Shown piece by piece: positions 26,809 to 34,970 of a stretch of 64,000 bases of DNA. The notes under the pieces were generated by a model. The model saw only the letters and a list, made by a program, of their open reading frames with translations. It made no database searches and had not been told where the DNA came from. The position numbers and the translations under genes are program-made. Each line of letters starts with the position of its first letter. Positions within the stretch are counted from its first letter, which is position 1. Origin of the DNA: Alsobacter sp045348435 (GTDB lineage Bacteria; Pseudomonadota; Alphaproteobacteria; Rhizobiales; Beijerinckiaceae); contig NZ_CP157484.1 of the NCBI RefSeq assembly GCF_045348435.1, positions 4,340,001 through 4,404,000 on the forward strand, read 5' to 3'.

Positions 26809-28716
26809 TTACTTGCCGGTAGGCTTCAGCTTCACGAGCATGTAGCGCGAGTTGCCCCAGTTCGTGACCGGGTTGGCGTAGGGGTTCTCGGCCGTCGGGA
26901 AGCCCGTCCAGTAGGTCTGGTCCATCGCGGTGAACACGTTGTAGGCCATCAGCGGGATGGTCGGCATCTCGCGGGCCACGAGCTTCACGTAGTCCTTGCC
27001 GAGTTCGATCGCCTTCGGGTCGTCGAAGTCGATCGTACGCGTCTGCTCGATGATCTTGTCGAGCTCCGGGCTCGACCAGCGCTGCCAGTTGCGCAGCGGC
27101 TGGGGCTTGCCCGGCTCGGCGACGAACTGGGAGTGCCAGCTGTCCATGAAGTAGGACAGGTCCTGGTGGCCGCCCCACGTCTCCACGCTCCAGCCGATGA
27201 AAGTGTCGAAGTCGCCGGCGCCGCGCCGCGTCAGCAGCGTGCCCTGCGCGACGTCGATCTTGGCGTCGATGCCGGCCTGCTTCCATTGCTGCGCGATCAT
27301 GCTGCCGGCGCGGGTCATCACCGGGCGAAGGTCGCCCTCCACCATGACGCGGATCGTGAACGGCTTGCCCTCGGGCGTCTGCCATTGGCCGCCGACCTTC
27401 TTGTAGCCGGCCTTCTCCAGGAGCTCTTGCGCCGCCTGCGGGTTGGTCTTCCACCAGCCCATGCCGAACGCCTTGGCGATCTCCTTGGGATCCTGCGGGA
27501 TCTGCTCACCGAGCGAGGGCCGCAGCATGTCGGCGATCTGCTTGCCGACGGTGGGGTCGTAGGGCTTGATCTTCTGCTTGCCGGTGTCGACCTCGAAATC
27601 CTTCAGCCAGGCCTCCATGGGCTGGTGATAGGCCTCCGGGTGCTTGCCGGTCGGCGGCACGCCGATGGCCGAGATCGTCGCCGCGCCGCGATACGCCGCC
27701 ATCGCGACGGCCTTGATGTCAATCAGCAGCGCCAGCGCCCAGCGCACGTCCTTGTTCTTGAAGTTCTCGTTCTGCGTGTTGAACACCAGCGCCGGCAGGG
27801 TCGGGTCCGGGTGGCCATACGGGAAGCCCTTGAACCAGGCCGTGGTGGTCTTGCTCTGCTTGGCGAGCGTGAACATGCCCTCGGGGGCGATGTCGTGGAT
27901 CACGTCGAGCTCATGGTTGAGCTGCGCGATCACGCGCTTGTCCGGCGGGCCCGGGTCCACATAGGCGAGGTATTTCGGCCCGGGCTTGCCGAAGCGGCCG
28001 AGCGAGGTGCGCTGCCAGTCGTCGCGCAGCTGCCAGATGTACCACTTGCCGTCCGGGTCGAAGCTGTTGAGCGTATAGGCGCCCAGCGACACCGGCTTGT
28101 TGAAGTCGAATTTCAGCGGGTCAGCGACCTTGTCGAAGACATGCTTCGGCATGATCCAGATGCCGGCCCACCTCACCGTGAAGTTGGTGTGGAAGCGGGA
28201 ATTCGGCTTCTTCAGCTTGAAGATGACGGTGCTGTCGTCCGGCGTCTCCATGCTCGCGACGTTGTTGGCCAGCACGGCGCTGAAGCGCATGTTGGGGTTC
28301 TTGATCTGGGTCTCGACGGTGCCGACAACGTCGGCGGCCGAGAACTCTACCCCGTCGCTCCAGAAGATGCCCTTGCGCAGCTTCACGGTCATCTCGGTGA
28401 AGTCAGCGTTGTATTTCGGCTTCTCGGACGCGAGCGAGTTGTCCCACACGCCATCGATCCCGCTTTCCGGGTCGATATACCAGAGCGTGTCGAGCGCGGC
28501 TTGCTGCAGCCCGTTCGACTGGCTGCCGGCATTGATGGCCCAAATGTTGAACCAGCCGGCGTTCTTGATCGTCCCCTCAGGATTTTCGAGGATCAGCGTC
28601 TCGTTTCGAGGAATATTCTGAGGGATACCCTGAGAATAGGCCACGGATGTGAGACCGAGAAGACTTGGCCCGATGGCGCATGCCGCCAACAGCCAGGCAC
28701 GAGTTGTGCGGCTCAT
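26809..28716 (-). CDS. Dipeptide/oligosaccharide-type ABC transporter substrate-binding protein (SBP_bac_5)
   Basis: 635 residues, periplasmic, with a signal peptide (cleavage about VAYSQ, residue 29). It belongs to the large OppA/DppA fold: LRKGIFWSDGVEFSAADVVGTV (about 92-113) is the family hallmark, followed by the GAYTLNSFDPDGKWYI segment. Its unusual length fits the subgroup that binds sugars such as cello-, xylo- and arabino-oligosaccharides. First gene of the importer-GH51-ArsR operon, with a GGAGG ribosome-binding site. Confidence 0.85.
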   Translation of the reverse strand: MSRTTRAWLLAACAIGPSLLGLTSVAYSQGIPQNIPRNETLILENPEGTIKNAGWFNIWAINAGSQSNGLQQAALDTLWYIDPESGIDGVWDNSLASEKPKYNADFTEMTVKLRKGIFWSDGVEFSAADVVGTVETQIKNPNMRFSAVLANNVASMETPDDSTVIFKLKKPNSRFHTNFTVRWAGIWIMPKHVFDKVADPLKFDFNKPVSLGAYTLNSFDPDGKWYIWQLRDDWQRTSLGRFGKPGPKYLAYVDPGPPDKRVIAQLNHELDVIHDIAPEGMFTLAKQSKTTTAWFKGFPYGHPDPTLPALVFNTQNENFKNKDVRWALALLIDIKAVAMAAYRGAATISAIGVPPTGKHPEAYHQPMEAWLKDFEVDTGKQKIKPYDPTVGKQIADMLRPSLGEQIPQDPKEIAKAFGMGWWKTNPQAAQELLEKAGYKKVGGQWQTPEGKPFTIRVMVEGDLRPVMTRAGSMIAQQWKQAGIDAKIDVAQGTLLTRRGAGDFDTFIGWSVETWGGHQDLSYFMDSWHSQFVAEPGKPQPLRNWQRWSSPELDKIIEQTRTIDFDDPKAIELGKDYVKLVAREMPTIPLMAYNVFTAMDQTYWTGFPTAENPYANPVTNWGNSRYMLVKLKPTGK

Positions 28717-28765
28717 CTGATCCTCCCTGATGCGGCGCTTTGTGTCAGCGTTCGCTTATCTCAGG

Positions 28766-28794
28766 AGCATAGATCGCGCCCAGTCCATCAACAA
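28766..28794 (-). promoter_or_regulatory. Candidate promoter of the arabino-oligosaccharide operon
   Basis: On the minus strand, TTGTTG (28789-28794) and TATGCT (28766-28771) are separated by 17 bp; each matches the consensus at 4 of 6 positions. It lies 50 bp upstream of the first start codon, with palindromes immediately upstream at 28801-28828. Confidence 0.4.
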
Positions 28795-28800
28795 CCAGCT

Positions 28801-28828
28801 TTCGGATGTGTATCCGAAGGATGGATAC
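28801..28828. promoter_or_regulatory. Overlapping palindromes built of GGAT/ATCC, candidate operator
   Basis: TTCGGAT-N4-ATCCGAA (28801-28818) is a perfect inverted repeat. It overlaps a second one, GTATCC (28810-28815) / GGATAC (28823-28828). The pair lies directly upstream of the predicted -35 of the importer-GH51-ArsR operon. ArsR-type proteins bind short palindromes, so the operon's own regulator is the obvious candidate. The rest of the 156-bp gap up to the methyltransferase stop shows nothing else. Confidence 0.45.
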
Positions 28829-28872
28829 AATGAGTCCGCAACCGCGCCTCCGCCCGCTGGCCGCCTTCCGGA

Positions 28873-29685
28873 TCAGGCGACCGCCTCGACAACATGGGCC
28901 TTCAAGGGGCCTGACAGCGGGCCGCTCCCGAAGCGCTGCTCCAGCGCCGCGGCGGCGGCCCGGGTCGCCCGGTCGAGCCCCTGCGGGTCTCGCGCCTCGA
29001 TCTCGCCGCGCAGCGGCGTGCCCTGGCAAAACGCGGTGGCGACCGTGAGGGGCGCGTCCGCGCGGCCCACCTTCGCCAGCGTCGTGATCTCGATGGCGGA
29101 GAAGCCGGCGTCCTGGACGTCGCGGCGGATAAGCTCCACGTCGTGATAGCCGTGCGGCGTGCGGGACATGAACCGAGGCGGGTCATCCGGATAGAGCTTC
29201 CCCAGGGCGTCCTGGACCACCAGGGCGAAGTCGTTCTCCTCGATGCGGTCCCACACATTGAAGAGGAAGCGGCCGCCCGGCTTCAAAAGCCTGCGCGCCT
29301 CGCGATAGCCCGCGACCCGATCGCCGAAGAACATGGCGCCGAACTGGCACAGGACGACGTCGAACGAGGCGTCCTCGAAAGGCAGGCTCAAGGCGTTGGC
29401 CTCCCGCCATGTCAGGCGGCCATCCCCCTCCTGCCGGCGCTGCGCGCGGTCCAGCATCGGCTTGTTCAGGTCCGTCACCACATAGCGCGCGTCGGGCCCG
29501 AGCTTCGGCGCCAGCACGCGGGTCACCGCCCCGCTGCCGGCCGCGGTTTCCAGCACGGCGCCGGGCGACAGGGCCGCGACCCTTCCGGCCAGATCCTCGG
29601 CGTAAGGCTCGAAGATCAGCGGGACCATCAGGCTGTCATAGACCTCGGCGATCGACCCCGAGAAGTTCCGGTCGGTCTGCGTCAT
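28873..29685 (-). CDS. Class I SAM-dependent methyltransferase (UbiE/Methyltransf_11 type)
   Basis: 270 residues. Motif I is VLETAAGSGAVTRVL (about 44-58), followed by an acidic residue at the end of beta-2 (VVTDLNKPML), FDVVLCQFGAMFF as the motif IV region and LLKPGGRFLFNVWD as post-motif III. These are standard for small-molecule methyltransferases. Substrate unknown. It is a single gene between two transporter operons, separated from the amino-acid transporter operon by a strong hairpin. No pathway link is apparent. Confidence 0.75.
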   Translation of the reverse strand: MTQTDRNFSGSIAEVYDSLMVPLIFEPYAEDLAGRVAALSPGAVLETAAGSGAVTRVLAPKLGPDARYVVTDLNKPMLDRAQRRQEGDGRLTWREANALSLPFEDASFDVVLCQFGAMFFGDRVAGYREARRLLKPGGRFLFNVWDRIEENDFALVVQDALGKLYPDDPPRFMSRTPHGYHDVELIRRDVQDAGFSAIEITTLAKVGRADAPLTVATAFCQGTPLRGEIEARDPQGLDRATRAAAAALEQRFGSGPLSGPLKAHVVEAVA

Positions 29686-29777
29686 ATGAACTCTCGGCGG
29701 CAGGGAGGAAGGTCAGGTCAGATTAGACCAGCCCGCCGGAATTGCACGCTGCGAAAGGGCCGAGACAGGATGGGCGC

Positions 29778-29813
29778 GGGCGAAGAGCGGCCCATGGCCG
29801 CCGCTCTTCGCCC
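29778..29813 (-). terminator. Strong hairpin after the amino-acid transporter operon
   Basis: A perfect 13-bp stem (29778-29790 with 29801-29813) closes a 10-nt loop. It starts 17 bp after the stop of the binding-protein gene on the minus strand and precedes the methyltransferase gene. There is no T-run, so it may be a Rho-assisted terminator or an mRNA 3' stabiliser. Confidence 0.5.
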
Positions 29814-29830
29814 AGTCGCTCAGGCGACCG

Positions 29831-30673
29831 TCAGGGGATCGGCTCGAACTTCAGTTCGCTGAGCGGCACGACCTTGTCGGTGCGGGTCATCTTGAACTCG
29901 GTGTCCGGGCCGAGCCACTTGTTCCAGTTGGCGTTGAGGAAGCCGGAGTCGTCCAGCTTCTTCAGGGTGGCGTTGACCTTGGCCAGCAGCGCGGGCTCGT
30001 CCTTCTTCATGCCGATGCCGATCGGCTGGAACACCATCGGCTCCTGGATCATCTTGAGCTCGACGCCCTTGGTCTTGGACTCGTTGACCAGCTTGGTGAT
30101 CGTCATGGTGTTGGCCACCATGCCGAGCGCCTTGTTCTGCTGCACGGCCATGAAGGCCGAGCCCGTGTCCTGGAAGGTCAGCGGATCGGAGCCGTTCATC
30201 TTGATCGACATCTCGGAGGTCGAGCCCTTGGTGGACGCGAGGCGCTTGCCCTTGAAGTCGGCCTTGGTCGTGCCCGGATCGCTGGCCTTCACGGCGAGCA
30301 TCTCCTTGGCGAGATAGTAGGGGTCGCTGAACTGGATCTGCTCGGCGCGGCTGAGCGTGTACGCCAGGTTGGCGATGGTAAGGTCGACGCGGCCGAGCTT
30401 CACCTCGGGGACGCGCGCCTCGACGGAGAGCGGCGTGATCTTGGCCTCGACGCCCCAGTCCTTGGCGATGGCGGTGCAGAGGTCGACGTCGTGGCCGGCC
30501 ATCTCGCGCGTCTTGGTGTCGGGCGCGGCGAAGGGCGGCACGTCCGCGAAGGTGCCGCAGCGCAGCTCCTTGCGGGCCATGATGTCGGCGAGTTGGCCGG
30601 CGCTGGCCGGCGTCGCGAGCGACAGAACCGCGGCGGCGGCCCACAGGGCCAGCTTGGGTGAAACGTTCGACAT
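29831..30673 (-). CDS. Polar amino-acid ABC transporter substrate-binding protein (SBP_bac_3)
   Basis: 280 residues with a signal peptide (cleavage about TPASAG, residue 25), periplasmic. It begins its mature domain with KELRCGTFADVPPFAAPD, followed by GHDVDLCTAIAKDWGVEAK, LGRVDLTIANLAYTLSRAEQIQFSDPYY and a C-terminal NWNKWLGPDTEFK, the PF00497 pattern. It is the last gene of the operon SDR-permease-permease-ATPase-binding protein. The linked regulon genes suggest a glutamate-like, pyroglutamate-like or lactam ligand. Confidence 0.88.
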   Translation of the reverse strand: MSNVSPKLALWAAAAVLSLATPASAGQLADIMARKELRCGTFADVPPFAAPDTKTREMAGHDVDLCTAIAKDWGVEAKITPLSVEARVPEVKLGRVDLTIANLAYTLSRAEQIQFSDPYYLAKEMLAVKASDPGTTKADFKGKRLASTKGSTSEMSIKMNGSDPLTFQDTGSAFMAVQQNKALGMVANTMTITKLVNESKTKGVELKMIQEPMVFQPIGIGMKKDEPALLAKVNATLKKLDDSGFLNANWNKWLGPDTEFKMTRTDKVVPLSELKFEPIP

Positions 30674-30699
30674 GGTATCCCCTCCGGTGATGAACGTGG

Positions 30700-31467
30700 C
30701 TAGTGCCGCAGGTCCGACAGGAAGCGCTTGGCGCGCTCGTGCTGCGGATTGCGGAAGAACGCGTCGGGCGTGGCGGTCTCGAGGATCCGGCCCGCGTCCA
30801 TGAACCAGACGCGGTCGGCGACTTCCCGGGCGAAGCCCATCTCGTGGGTGACGCACATCATCGTCATGCCCTCCGACGCGAGGCCGCGCATGACGGCCAG
30901 CACCTCGCCGACCATCTCGGGGTCGAGCGCGCTGGTCGGCTCGTCGAACAGCATCGCGGGCGGCTCCATCGCGAGCGCGCGAGCGATGGCGACGCGCTGC
31001 TGCTGTCCACCGGAGAGCTGCGCCGGAAAGGACTCGACCTTGTTGGCGAGGCCGACCCGGTCAAGAAGGCGCAGGGCCGTTTCGCGCGCCGCCTCGCGCG
31101 GCACGGCGTTGATCTTGATCGGCGACAGCATGACGTTGTCGAGCGCCGAGAGGTGCGGGAACAGGTTGAAGCTCTGGAACACGAAGCCGATGCGGCTGCG
31201 CAGGCGGTTCAGCTCCTTGCCGCGCAAGCGCCCGTGCACCTCCTGGCCGTCGAACCGGATGGACCCGGACTGGATCTCCTCCAGCCGGTTCACCGTGCGG
31301 ATCAGCGTCGACTTGCCGGAGCCCGACGGGCCGCACACCACCACCACCTCGCCACGGGCGACGTCGGCGTTGATGTCGATCAGCGCCGGGACGGCCCCGT
31401 AGCTCTTTTGCACGTCGGAGAACGCGATCATGGGTGCGCCATCGGGCGCGGGTTGGATTTGGGTCAT
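30700..31467 (-). CDS. Polar amino-acid ABC transporter ATP-binding protein (HisP/GlnQ-like)
   Basis: 255 residues. Walker A GPSGSGKST (about 45-53), signature LSGGQQQRVAIARAL and Walker B MLFDEPTSALDPE are complete, ending with the typical HERAKRFLSDLRH. The start MTQIQPAPDG overlaps the stop of the preceding permease by 4 bp. It energises amino-acid import. Confidence 0.92.
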   Translation of the reverse strand: MTQIQPAPDGAPMIAFSDVQKSYGAVPALIDINADVARGEVVVVCGPSGSGKSTLIRTVNRLEEIQSGSIRFDGQEVHGRLRGKELNRLRSRIGFVFQSFNLFPHLSALDNVMLSPIKINAVPREAARETALRLLDRVGLANKVESFPAQLSGGQQQRVAIARALAMEPPAMLFDEPTSALDPEMVGEVLAVMRGLASEGMTMMCVTHEMGFAREVADRVWFMDAGRILETATPDAFFRNPQHERAKRFLSDLRH

Positions 31468-32213
31468 GGCTCCACCGTGGCGGCGGCTGCGTTGAGGGCG
31501 AGGGGCGTGGCCGGCAGGCCGGAGCGCTTGGCTACGATGCGGCGCTCCAGCAGGATCGCGGCGCGGGTCAGGCTCCAGCACACGGCGTAGTAGATCAGCG
31601 CCAGGATGAAGAAGACCTGGAAGGGCTTGGTCAAAAGCTGGTTGTTGATCTGGTTCGCCGCGAAGGTCAGCTCCGGCACGTTGATGACGTAGCCGAGCGT
31701 CGTTTCCTTGATGGCCGAGACGAACTGGCTGAGAATGCTGGGCAGGACGTTGAACAGCGCCTGCGGCAGGATGATGTACAGCATGGCGCTGGCGCCGCCA
31801 TGGCCCAGCGCCTTGGCGGCCTCCATCTGGCCACGGCCGAGCGCCACGATGCCGCCGCGCACGACCTCGCTCAGGAAGGCGCCCTCATAGATCACCAGCG
31901 TGACCAGCATGGTGGCGAAGCCCGGCACGTTGTAGCCGGTGATGATCGGGACCATGAAATAGGTCCAAAGGATCAGCATCAGCAGCGGCACGCCGCGCGC
32001 GATGAAGACGACCGCGGTGGCCGGCCAGTACAACAGCGGCGATCTCGACAGGCGGGCGAGCGCCAGCAGGATGCTGACCGGAAACGCCAGCGCGATGCTG
32101 AGCGCGGACAGGATCAGCGTGGCCGCGAAGCCGCCGAGCGGCCCGTTGGGATATTGGCCGATCAGCAGCAGCAGCCAGTTGTCGCGGACGATGGTGACGA
32201 TGTCGGTGATCAT
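31464..32213 (-). CDS. Polar amino-acid ABC transporter permease
   Basis: 249 residues of the HisM/GlnP type. After the N-terminal membrane segments, the motif region YEGAFLSEVVRGGIVALGRGQMEAAKALGHG (about 123-153) is the coupling loop that docks on the ATPase. It follows the other permease after 3 bp and overlaps the ATPase gene by 4 bp. Confidence 0.9.
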   Translation of the reverse strand: MITDIVTIVRDNWLLLLIGQYPNGPLGGFAATLILSALSIALAFPVSILLALARLSRSPLLYWPATAVVFIARGVPLLMLILWTYFMVPIITGYNVPGFATMLVTLVIYEGAFLSEVVRGGIVALGRGQMEAAKALGHGGASAMLYIILPQALFNVLPSILSQFVSAIKETTLGYVINVPELTFAANQINNQLLTKPFQVFFILALIYYAVCWSLTRAAILLERRIVAKRSGLPATPLALNAAAATVEP

Positions 32214-32216
32214 GGC

Positions 32217-32918
32217 TCACCGCCCCCCGGCGAGCGCGGCGCGGCGCATCAGCAATTCGCCGGCCGCCATGATCATGAGCGAGCAGACCAGATAGGCGAC
32301 GGTCGCGATCAGGTAGACCTCAAAGGTCCGGAAGCTGATGTTCTCGACCTCCTTCACCGCATGGGTGAGTTCGGCGACGCCGATCGCCATCGCGAGGCTG
32401 CTGTTCTTGAACAGCGAGACGCTGTGATTGACGAGCGCCGGCAACGCGTTGCGCACCGCCTGCGGCATCAGCACGTAGCGCAGCGCCCCGATGCGGCCAT
32501 GGCCCAGCGCGCGGGCGGCCTCCTCCTGGCCTGGCGACACGGCGCGCAGCCCGGAGCGCAGGTCCTCGCTGAAATACGCGGCCTGGCAGAGGCCGAGCCC
32601 GATGATGGCGAAGATCGACTCGGCGTTGTGGTCGTTCAGCCAGTACTGCGCCTGGTCCGGCAGCAGGCTCGAAACCCCGAAATACCAAAGGATCAGCTGC
32701 ACCAGCGTGGGCACGTTGCGGTGGTAGGAGACATACGCGATGGCGACGCCTTCCAGGATGCGCGAAGGCGCGAGCCGGATCGCCAGCAGGACAAGCGCCA
32801 GCGACATCGCCAGGCACCAGGAGCCGATGGCGATGACGAAGGTCATCTCCAGCCCGTGGAGCAGCAAGCGGCCGTAGTCGGGGTTCAGCAGGATCGCGAG
32901 TGGATCGAACCCCTTCAT
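32217..32918 (-). CDS. Polar amino-acid ABC transporter permease
   Basis: 233 residues of the HisQ/GltJ type. The family coupling loop reads about YFSEDLRSGLRAVSPGQEEAARALGHGR, and YHRNVPTLVQLILWYFG is the typical first cytoplasmic segment. It is the partner of the adjacent permease. The short-chain dehydrogenase gene lies 6 bp upstream, so both share a transcript. Confidence 0.9.
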   Translation of the reverse strand: MKGFDPLAILLNPDYGRLLLHGLEMTFVIAIGSWCLAMSLALVLLAIRLAPSRILEGVAIAYVSYHRNVPTLVQLILWYFGVSSLLPDQAQYWLNDHNAESIFAIIGLGLCQAAYFSEDLRSGLRAVSPGQEEAARALGHGRIGALRYVLMPQAVRNALPALVNHSVSLFKNSSLAMAIGVAELTHAVKEVENISFRTFEVYLIATVAYLVCSLMIMAAGELLMRRAALAGGR

Positions 32919-32924
32919 GGCGCG

Positions 32925-33674
32925 TCAGCCCGCCTTGGCCGGCTTGGCGGTGGAGAGGCCGCCCGGGACCTGCAAGGTGGGCGTGATCTCCATGTGGCCG
33001 ATATTCACCGCGCGGGGCGCGGCGATCGCGAACGCGATGGCGTCCGCGATGTCCTTGGCCTCCGGGAGCTCGTAGCCCTCGATGAAGCGCTCGCGGATCT
33101 CGGGGCTGTCGCCATGCACATGGGCGAAGATGTCGGTGGCGACGCGGCCGGGGCAGATCTCGGTGACCCGGACGCGGCTCCCGAAGGCGTCGATCCGCAG
33201 CTGGCGGGAGAGCATGCTCACCGCCGCCTTGGTGGCGTGATAGGTGGAATTGCCGCCGAAGTTATAAGCGCCCGCGATGGACGAGATATTGACCACGTGC
33301 CCGCGGTCGCGCGCCACCATGCCGGGGACGACCAGCCGGGTGAGGTGCAGCACGGCGCGCAGATTGACGTCGACGAGGAGGTCGATGTCCTCGGGGTCGG
33401 CGTCCAGGAACTTCTTGGGCCGGTCCACGCCCGCGTTGTTCACCAGGATGTCGAACTGAACCTTGTCGGTCAGCGCGACGAGGCCGGCCCGGTCGGACAC
33501 GTCCAGCACATGCGGGATGCAGCCGCAGGCGTCCGCGAGCTTGCGCAACGCGTCGCCGCTGCGTGCGAGGGCGTGCACCTCGAGGCCTTCCGCACGGATG
33601 CGCTCGACCACGGCGGCGCCGATCCCGGAAGAGGCTCCTGTGACGAGCGCCGTCTTGTAATCGGAGAAGGGCAT
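32925..33674 (-). CDS. Short-chain dehydrogenase/reductase (SDR)
   Basis: 249 residues. The nucleotide-binding motif TGASSGIG is at 12-19, NNAG at 79-82, catalytic Ser at about 132, and Y145-x3-K149 (YHATK). The sequence resembles the serine/3-hydroxy-acid dehydrogenase branch (YdfG-like) without being decisive. It is the first gene of the amino-acid transporter operon, whose promoter has the NAC-type box at 33750-33764. An NAD(P)-dependent oxidation or reduction of a hydroxylated amino or keto acid would fit, but the substrate is unproven. Confidence 0.85.
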   Translation of the reverse strand: MPFSDYKTALVTGASSGIGAAVVERIRAEGLEVHALARSGDALRKLADACGCIPHVLDVSDRAGLVALTDKVQFDILVNNAGVDRPKKFLDADPEDIDLLVDVNLRAVLHLTRLVVPGMVARDRGHVVNISSIAGAYNFGGNSTYHATKAAVSMLSRQLRIDAFGSRVRVTEICPGRVATDIFAHVHGDSPEIRERFIEGYELPEAKDIADAIAFAIAAPRAVNIGHMEITPTLQVPGGLSTAKPAKAG

Positions 33675-33699
33675 GGCGGTCCTGCCTGTGTTGCGTGAA

Positions 33700-33729
33700 C
33701 GTTAACGGCAAGCCGTCCGGCGACGCCAA
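33700..33729 (-). promoter_or_regulatory. Candidate promoter of the SDR-transporter operon
   Basis: On the minus strand, a TTGGCG -35-like element (33724-33729) and TTAACG (33700-33705) are separated by 18 bp. The sequence upstream of and including the -35 is nearly identical to that at the accB operon promoter (38457-38497). Predicted start near 33693 places the NAC-type box at about -64. Confidence 0.45.
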
Positions 33730-33749
33730 GACCGTTTGTCTGTGGAGCG

Positions 33750-33764
33750 ATAAGCGGCCCTTAT
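33750..33764. promoter_or_regulatory. NAC-type LysR box 1 (ATA-N9-TAT)
   Basis: ATAAG-N5-CTTAT, a perfect 5-bp palindrome that also fits the ATA-N9-TAT core of NAC sites. It lies upstream of the SDR-transporter operon and overlaps the last codons of pxpA. The same box with conserved flanks recurs at 38483-38497 and 39472-39486. Confidence 0.6.
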
Positions 33765-34543
33765 GCCCCGGTCTCTTCGGCCATCAGGGCAGAGACGGGC
33801 CGGATGCTGCCGCCGCCCGTCTCGATCTCGGCGCGGATCTCGCGCGCCAGCGCCACCGCGCCTGCCGTGTCGCCATGCAGCAGGATGCTCTGCGCCGGCG
33901 AGGCGATCACGGTTCCGTCGTAGGTTTCCACCACGCCGTCGCGGAGCAGCCGGCGCACGCGCGCCAGCACGGCGTCCCGGTCGTGGATCACCGAATTCGG
34001 CAACCGCCGCGGCACGAGCAGCCCCTGCGCGTCATAGGCACGATCGGCCAGGAAGGTCACCGCCACCCGCAGCCCGCAGGATGCGGCGGCGCCCTCGATG
34101 GCGCGGCTCGTGGACGACACGACGATCAGCGCCGGGTCGAACCGCGCGACGGCTTCCACGAGCGGGCGGGCCAGCGCCTCGTCGGCCGCCGCCATGTTCC
34201 CCAGGGCGCCATGGAAGCTCATGTGGGTCATGCGGGCGCCGTTGGCGCGCGCGACGCCGGCCAGCGCGCCGAGTTGGTAAACCACCATGGCGGCGAGCTC
34301 GGCCGGGTCGATCTGCATGGGCCGGCGGCCAAAGCCCTGCCGGTCGGGAAACCCGACATGGGCGCCGATGTCGACGCCGCGCGCGGCGGCGGCCCGGACG
34401 GTCTGCTCCATGATGAGCGGGTCGCCCGCATGGAAGCCGCAGGCGACGTTGGCCGACGACACCACATCCAGAAGCGCCTCGTCGTCGCCCATTCGCCAGG
34501 GGCCGAAGCCTTCCGCCAGATCCGCGTTGAGGTCGATCGGCAT
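33761..34543 (-). CDS. pxpA: 5-oxoprolinase subunit A, LamB/YcsF family
   Basis: 260 residues. The N-terminus IDLNADLAEGFGPW (about 3-16) is the LamB/YcsF signature, followed by SANVACGFHAGDP (29-41), IGAHVGFPDRQGFGRR and LHGD near 220. PxpA is the hydrolase part of the bacterial ATP-dependent 5-oxoprolinase, which opens L-5-oxoproline to glutamate. An AGGAGG ribosome-binding site sits upstream. It is the last gene of the operon accB-accC-pxpB-pxpC-BCCP-like-pxpA. The presence of biotin-carboxylase partners makes a carboxylation-assisted lactam hydrolysis possible; the substrate may differ from 5-oxoproline. Confidence 0.85.
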   Translation of the reverse strand: MPIDLNADLAEGFGPWRMGDDEALLDVVSSANVACGFHAGDPLIMEQTVRAAAARGVDIGAHVGFPDRQGFGRRPMQIDPAELAAMVVYQLGALAGVARANGARMTHMSFHGALGNMAAADEALARPLVEAVARFDPALIVVSSTSRAIEGAAASCGLRVAVTFLADRAYDAQGLLVPRRLPNSVIHDRDAVLARVRRLLRDGVVETYDGTVIASPAQSILLHGDTAGAVALAREIRAEIETGGGSIRPVSALMAEETGA

Positions 34544-34553
34544 CAAAGCCTCC

Positions 34554-34970
34554 TCAGTCCAGCGCCAGTGTGAACAGGGGTTCGCCATATCCCACCAGCG
34601 CGCCGTTCTCGGCGGGCAGGTCGTCCATGACGCCGTCGGCCGGAGCATAGACGGGCGCGAGCAGGTCGCCGATCCGGATCAGTCCGATCCACTGGCCGGC
34701 GGCGACGTGCTCGCCCAAGCGCGCCAGCGGTTCGTCGCGGAGCGGATGGGCGACGAGAAACGTTCCGGCGATCGGCGCCCGGACGACGGCTTCGTCGCGC
34801 GACGCCGCGTCGGCGGTTCGCTCATCCCCTCGTCCGGCGCGCGTCACCGCGCCATCCGCGGAGCGTTCGAGCCGCAGGGAGCCTTCGGGCCCCTTCAGCA
34901 CGAGCACGTCGATCCGGGCCGCTTCCACCCAGGCGGCAAGCTCCGAAACGCGGTCGAAGATCGACGTCAT
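34554..34970 (-). CDS. BCCP-like biotinyl/lipoyl-domain protein without the biotinylation lysine
   Basis: 138 residues. The C-terminal half (about 60-138) has the BCCP fold pattern: VVRAPIAGTFLVAHP, then GEHVAAGQWIGLIRIGDLLAPVYAPADGVM. Aligned by eye with the true BCCP encoded upstream, the EAMK motif is replaced by RIGD (about 99-102), so the lysine that carries biotin is an aspartate. It cannot be biotinylated at the normal place. It overlaps pxpC by 4 bp and lies 10 bp before pxpA. It may be a structural or adaptor subunit of the carboxylase/lactamase complex. Confidence 0.75.
   Translation of the reverse strand: MTSIFDRVSELAAWVEAARIDVLVLKGPEGSLRLERSADGAVTRAGRGDERTADAASRDEAVVRAPIAGTFLVAHPLRDEPLARLGEHVAAGQWIGLIRIGDLLAPVYAPADGVMDDLPAENGALVGYGEPLFTLALD

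Noticed and set aside
26125..28833. A 902-codon open frame on the plus strand.
   Set aside because: It is antisense to the binding-protein and permease genes, has a low-complexity His/Arg/Val-rich composition and no domain. Long antisense frames are expected at this G+C content.
31434..33698. A 754-codon open frame on the plus strand.
   Set aside because: Antisense to the amino-acid transporter and SDR genes, which have clear motifs. Its Asp/Gly/Arg/Gln-rich sequence is a shadow.
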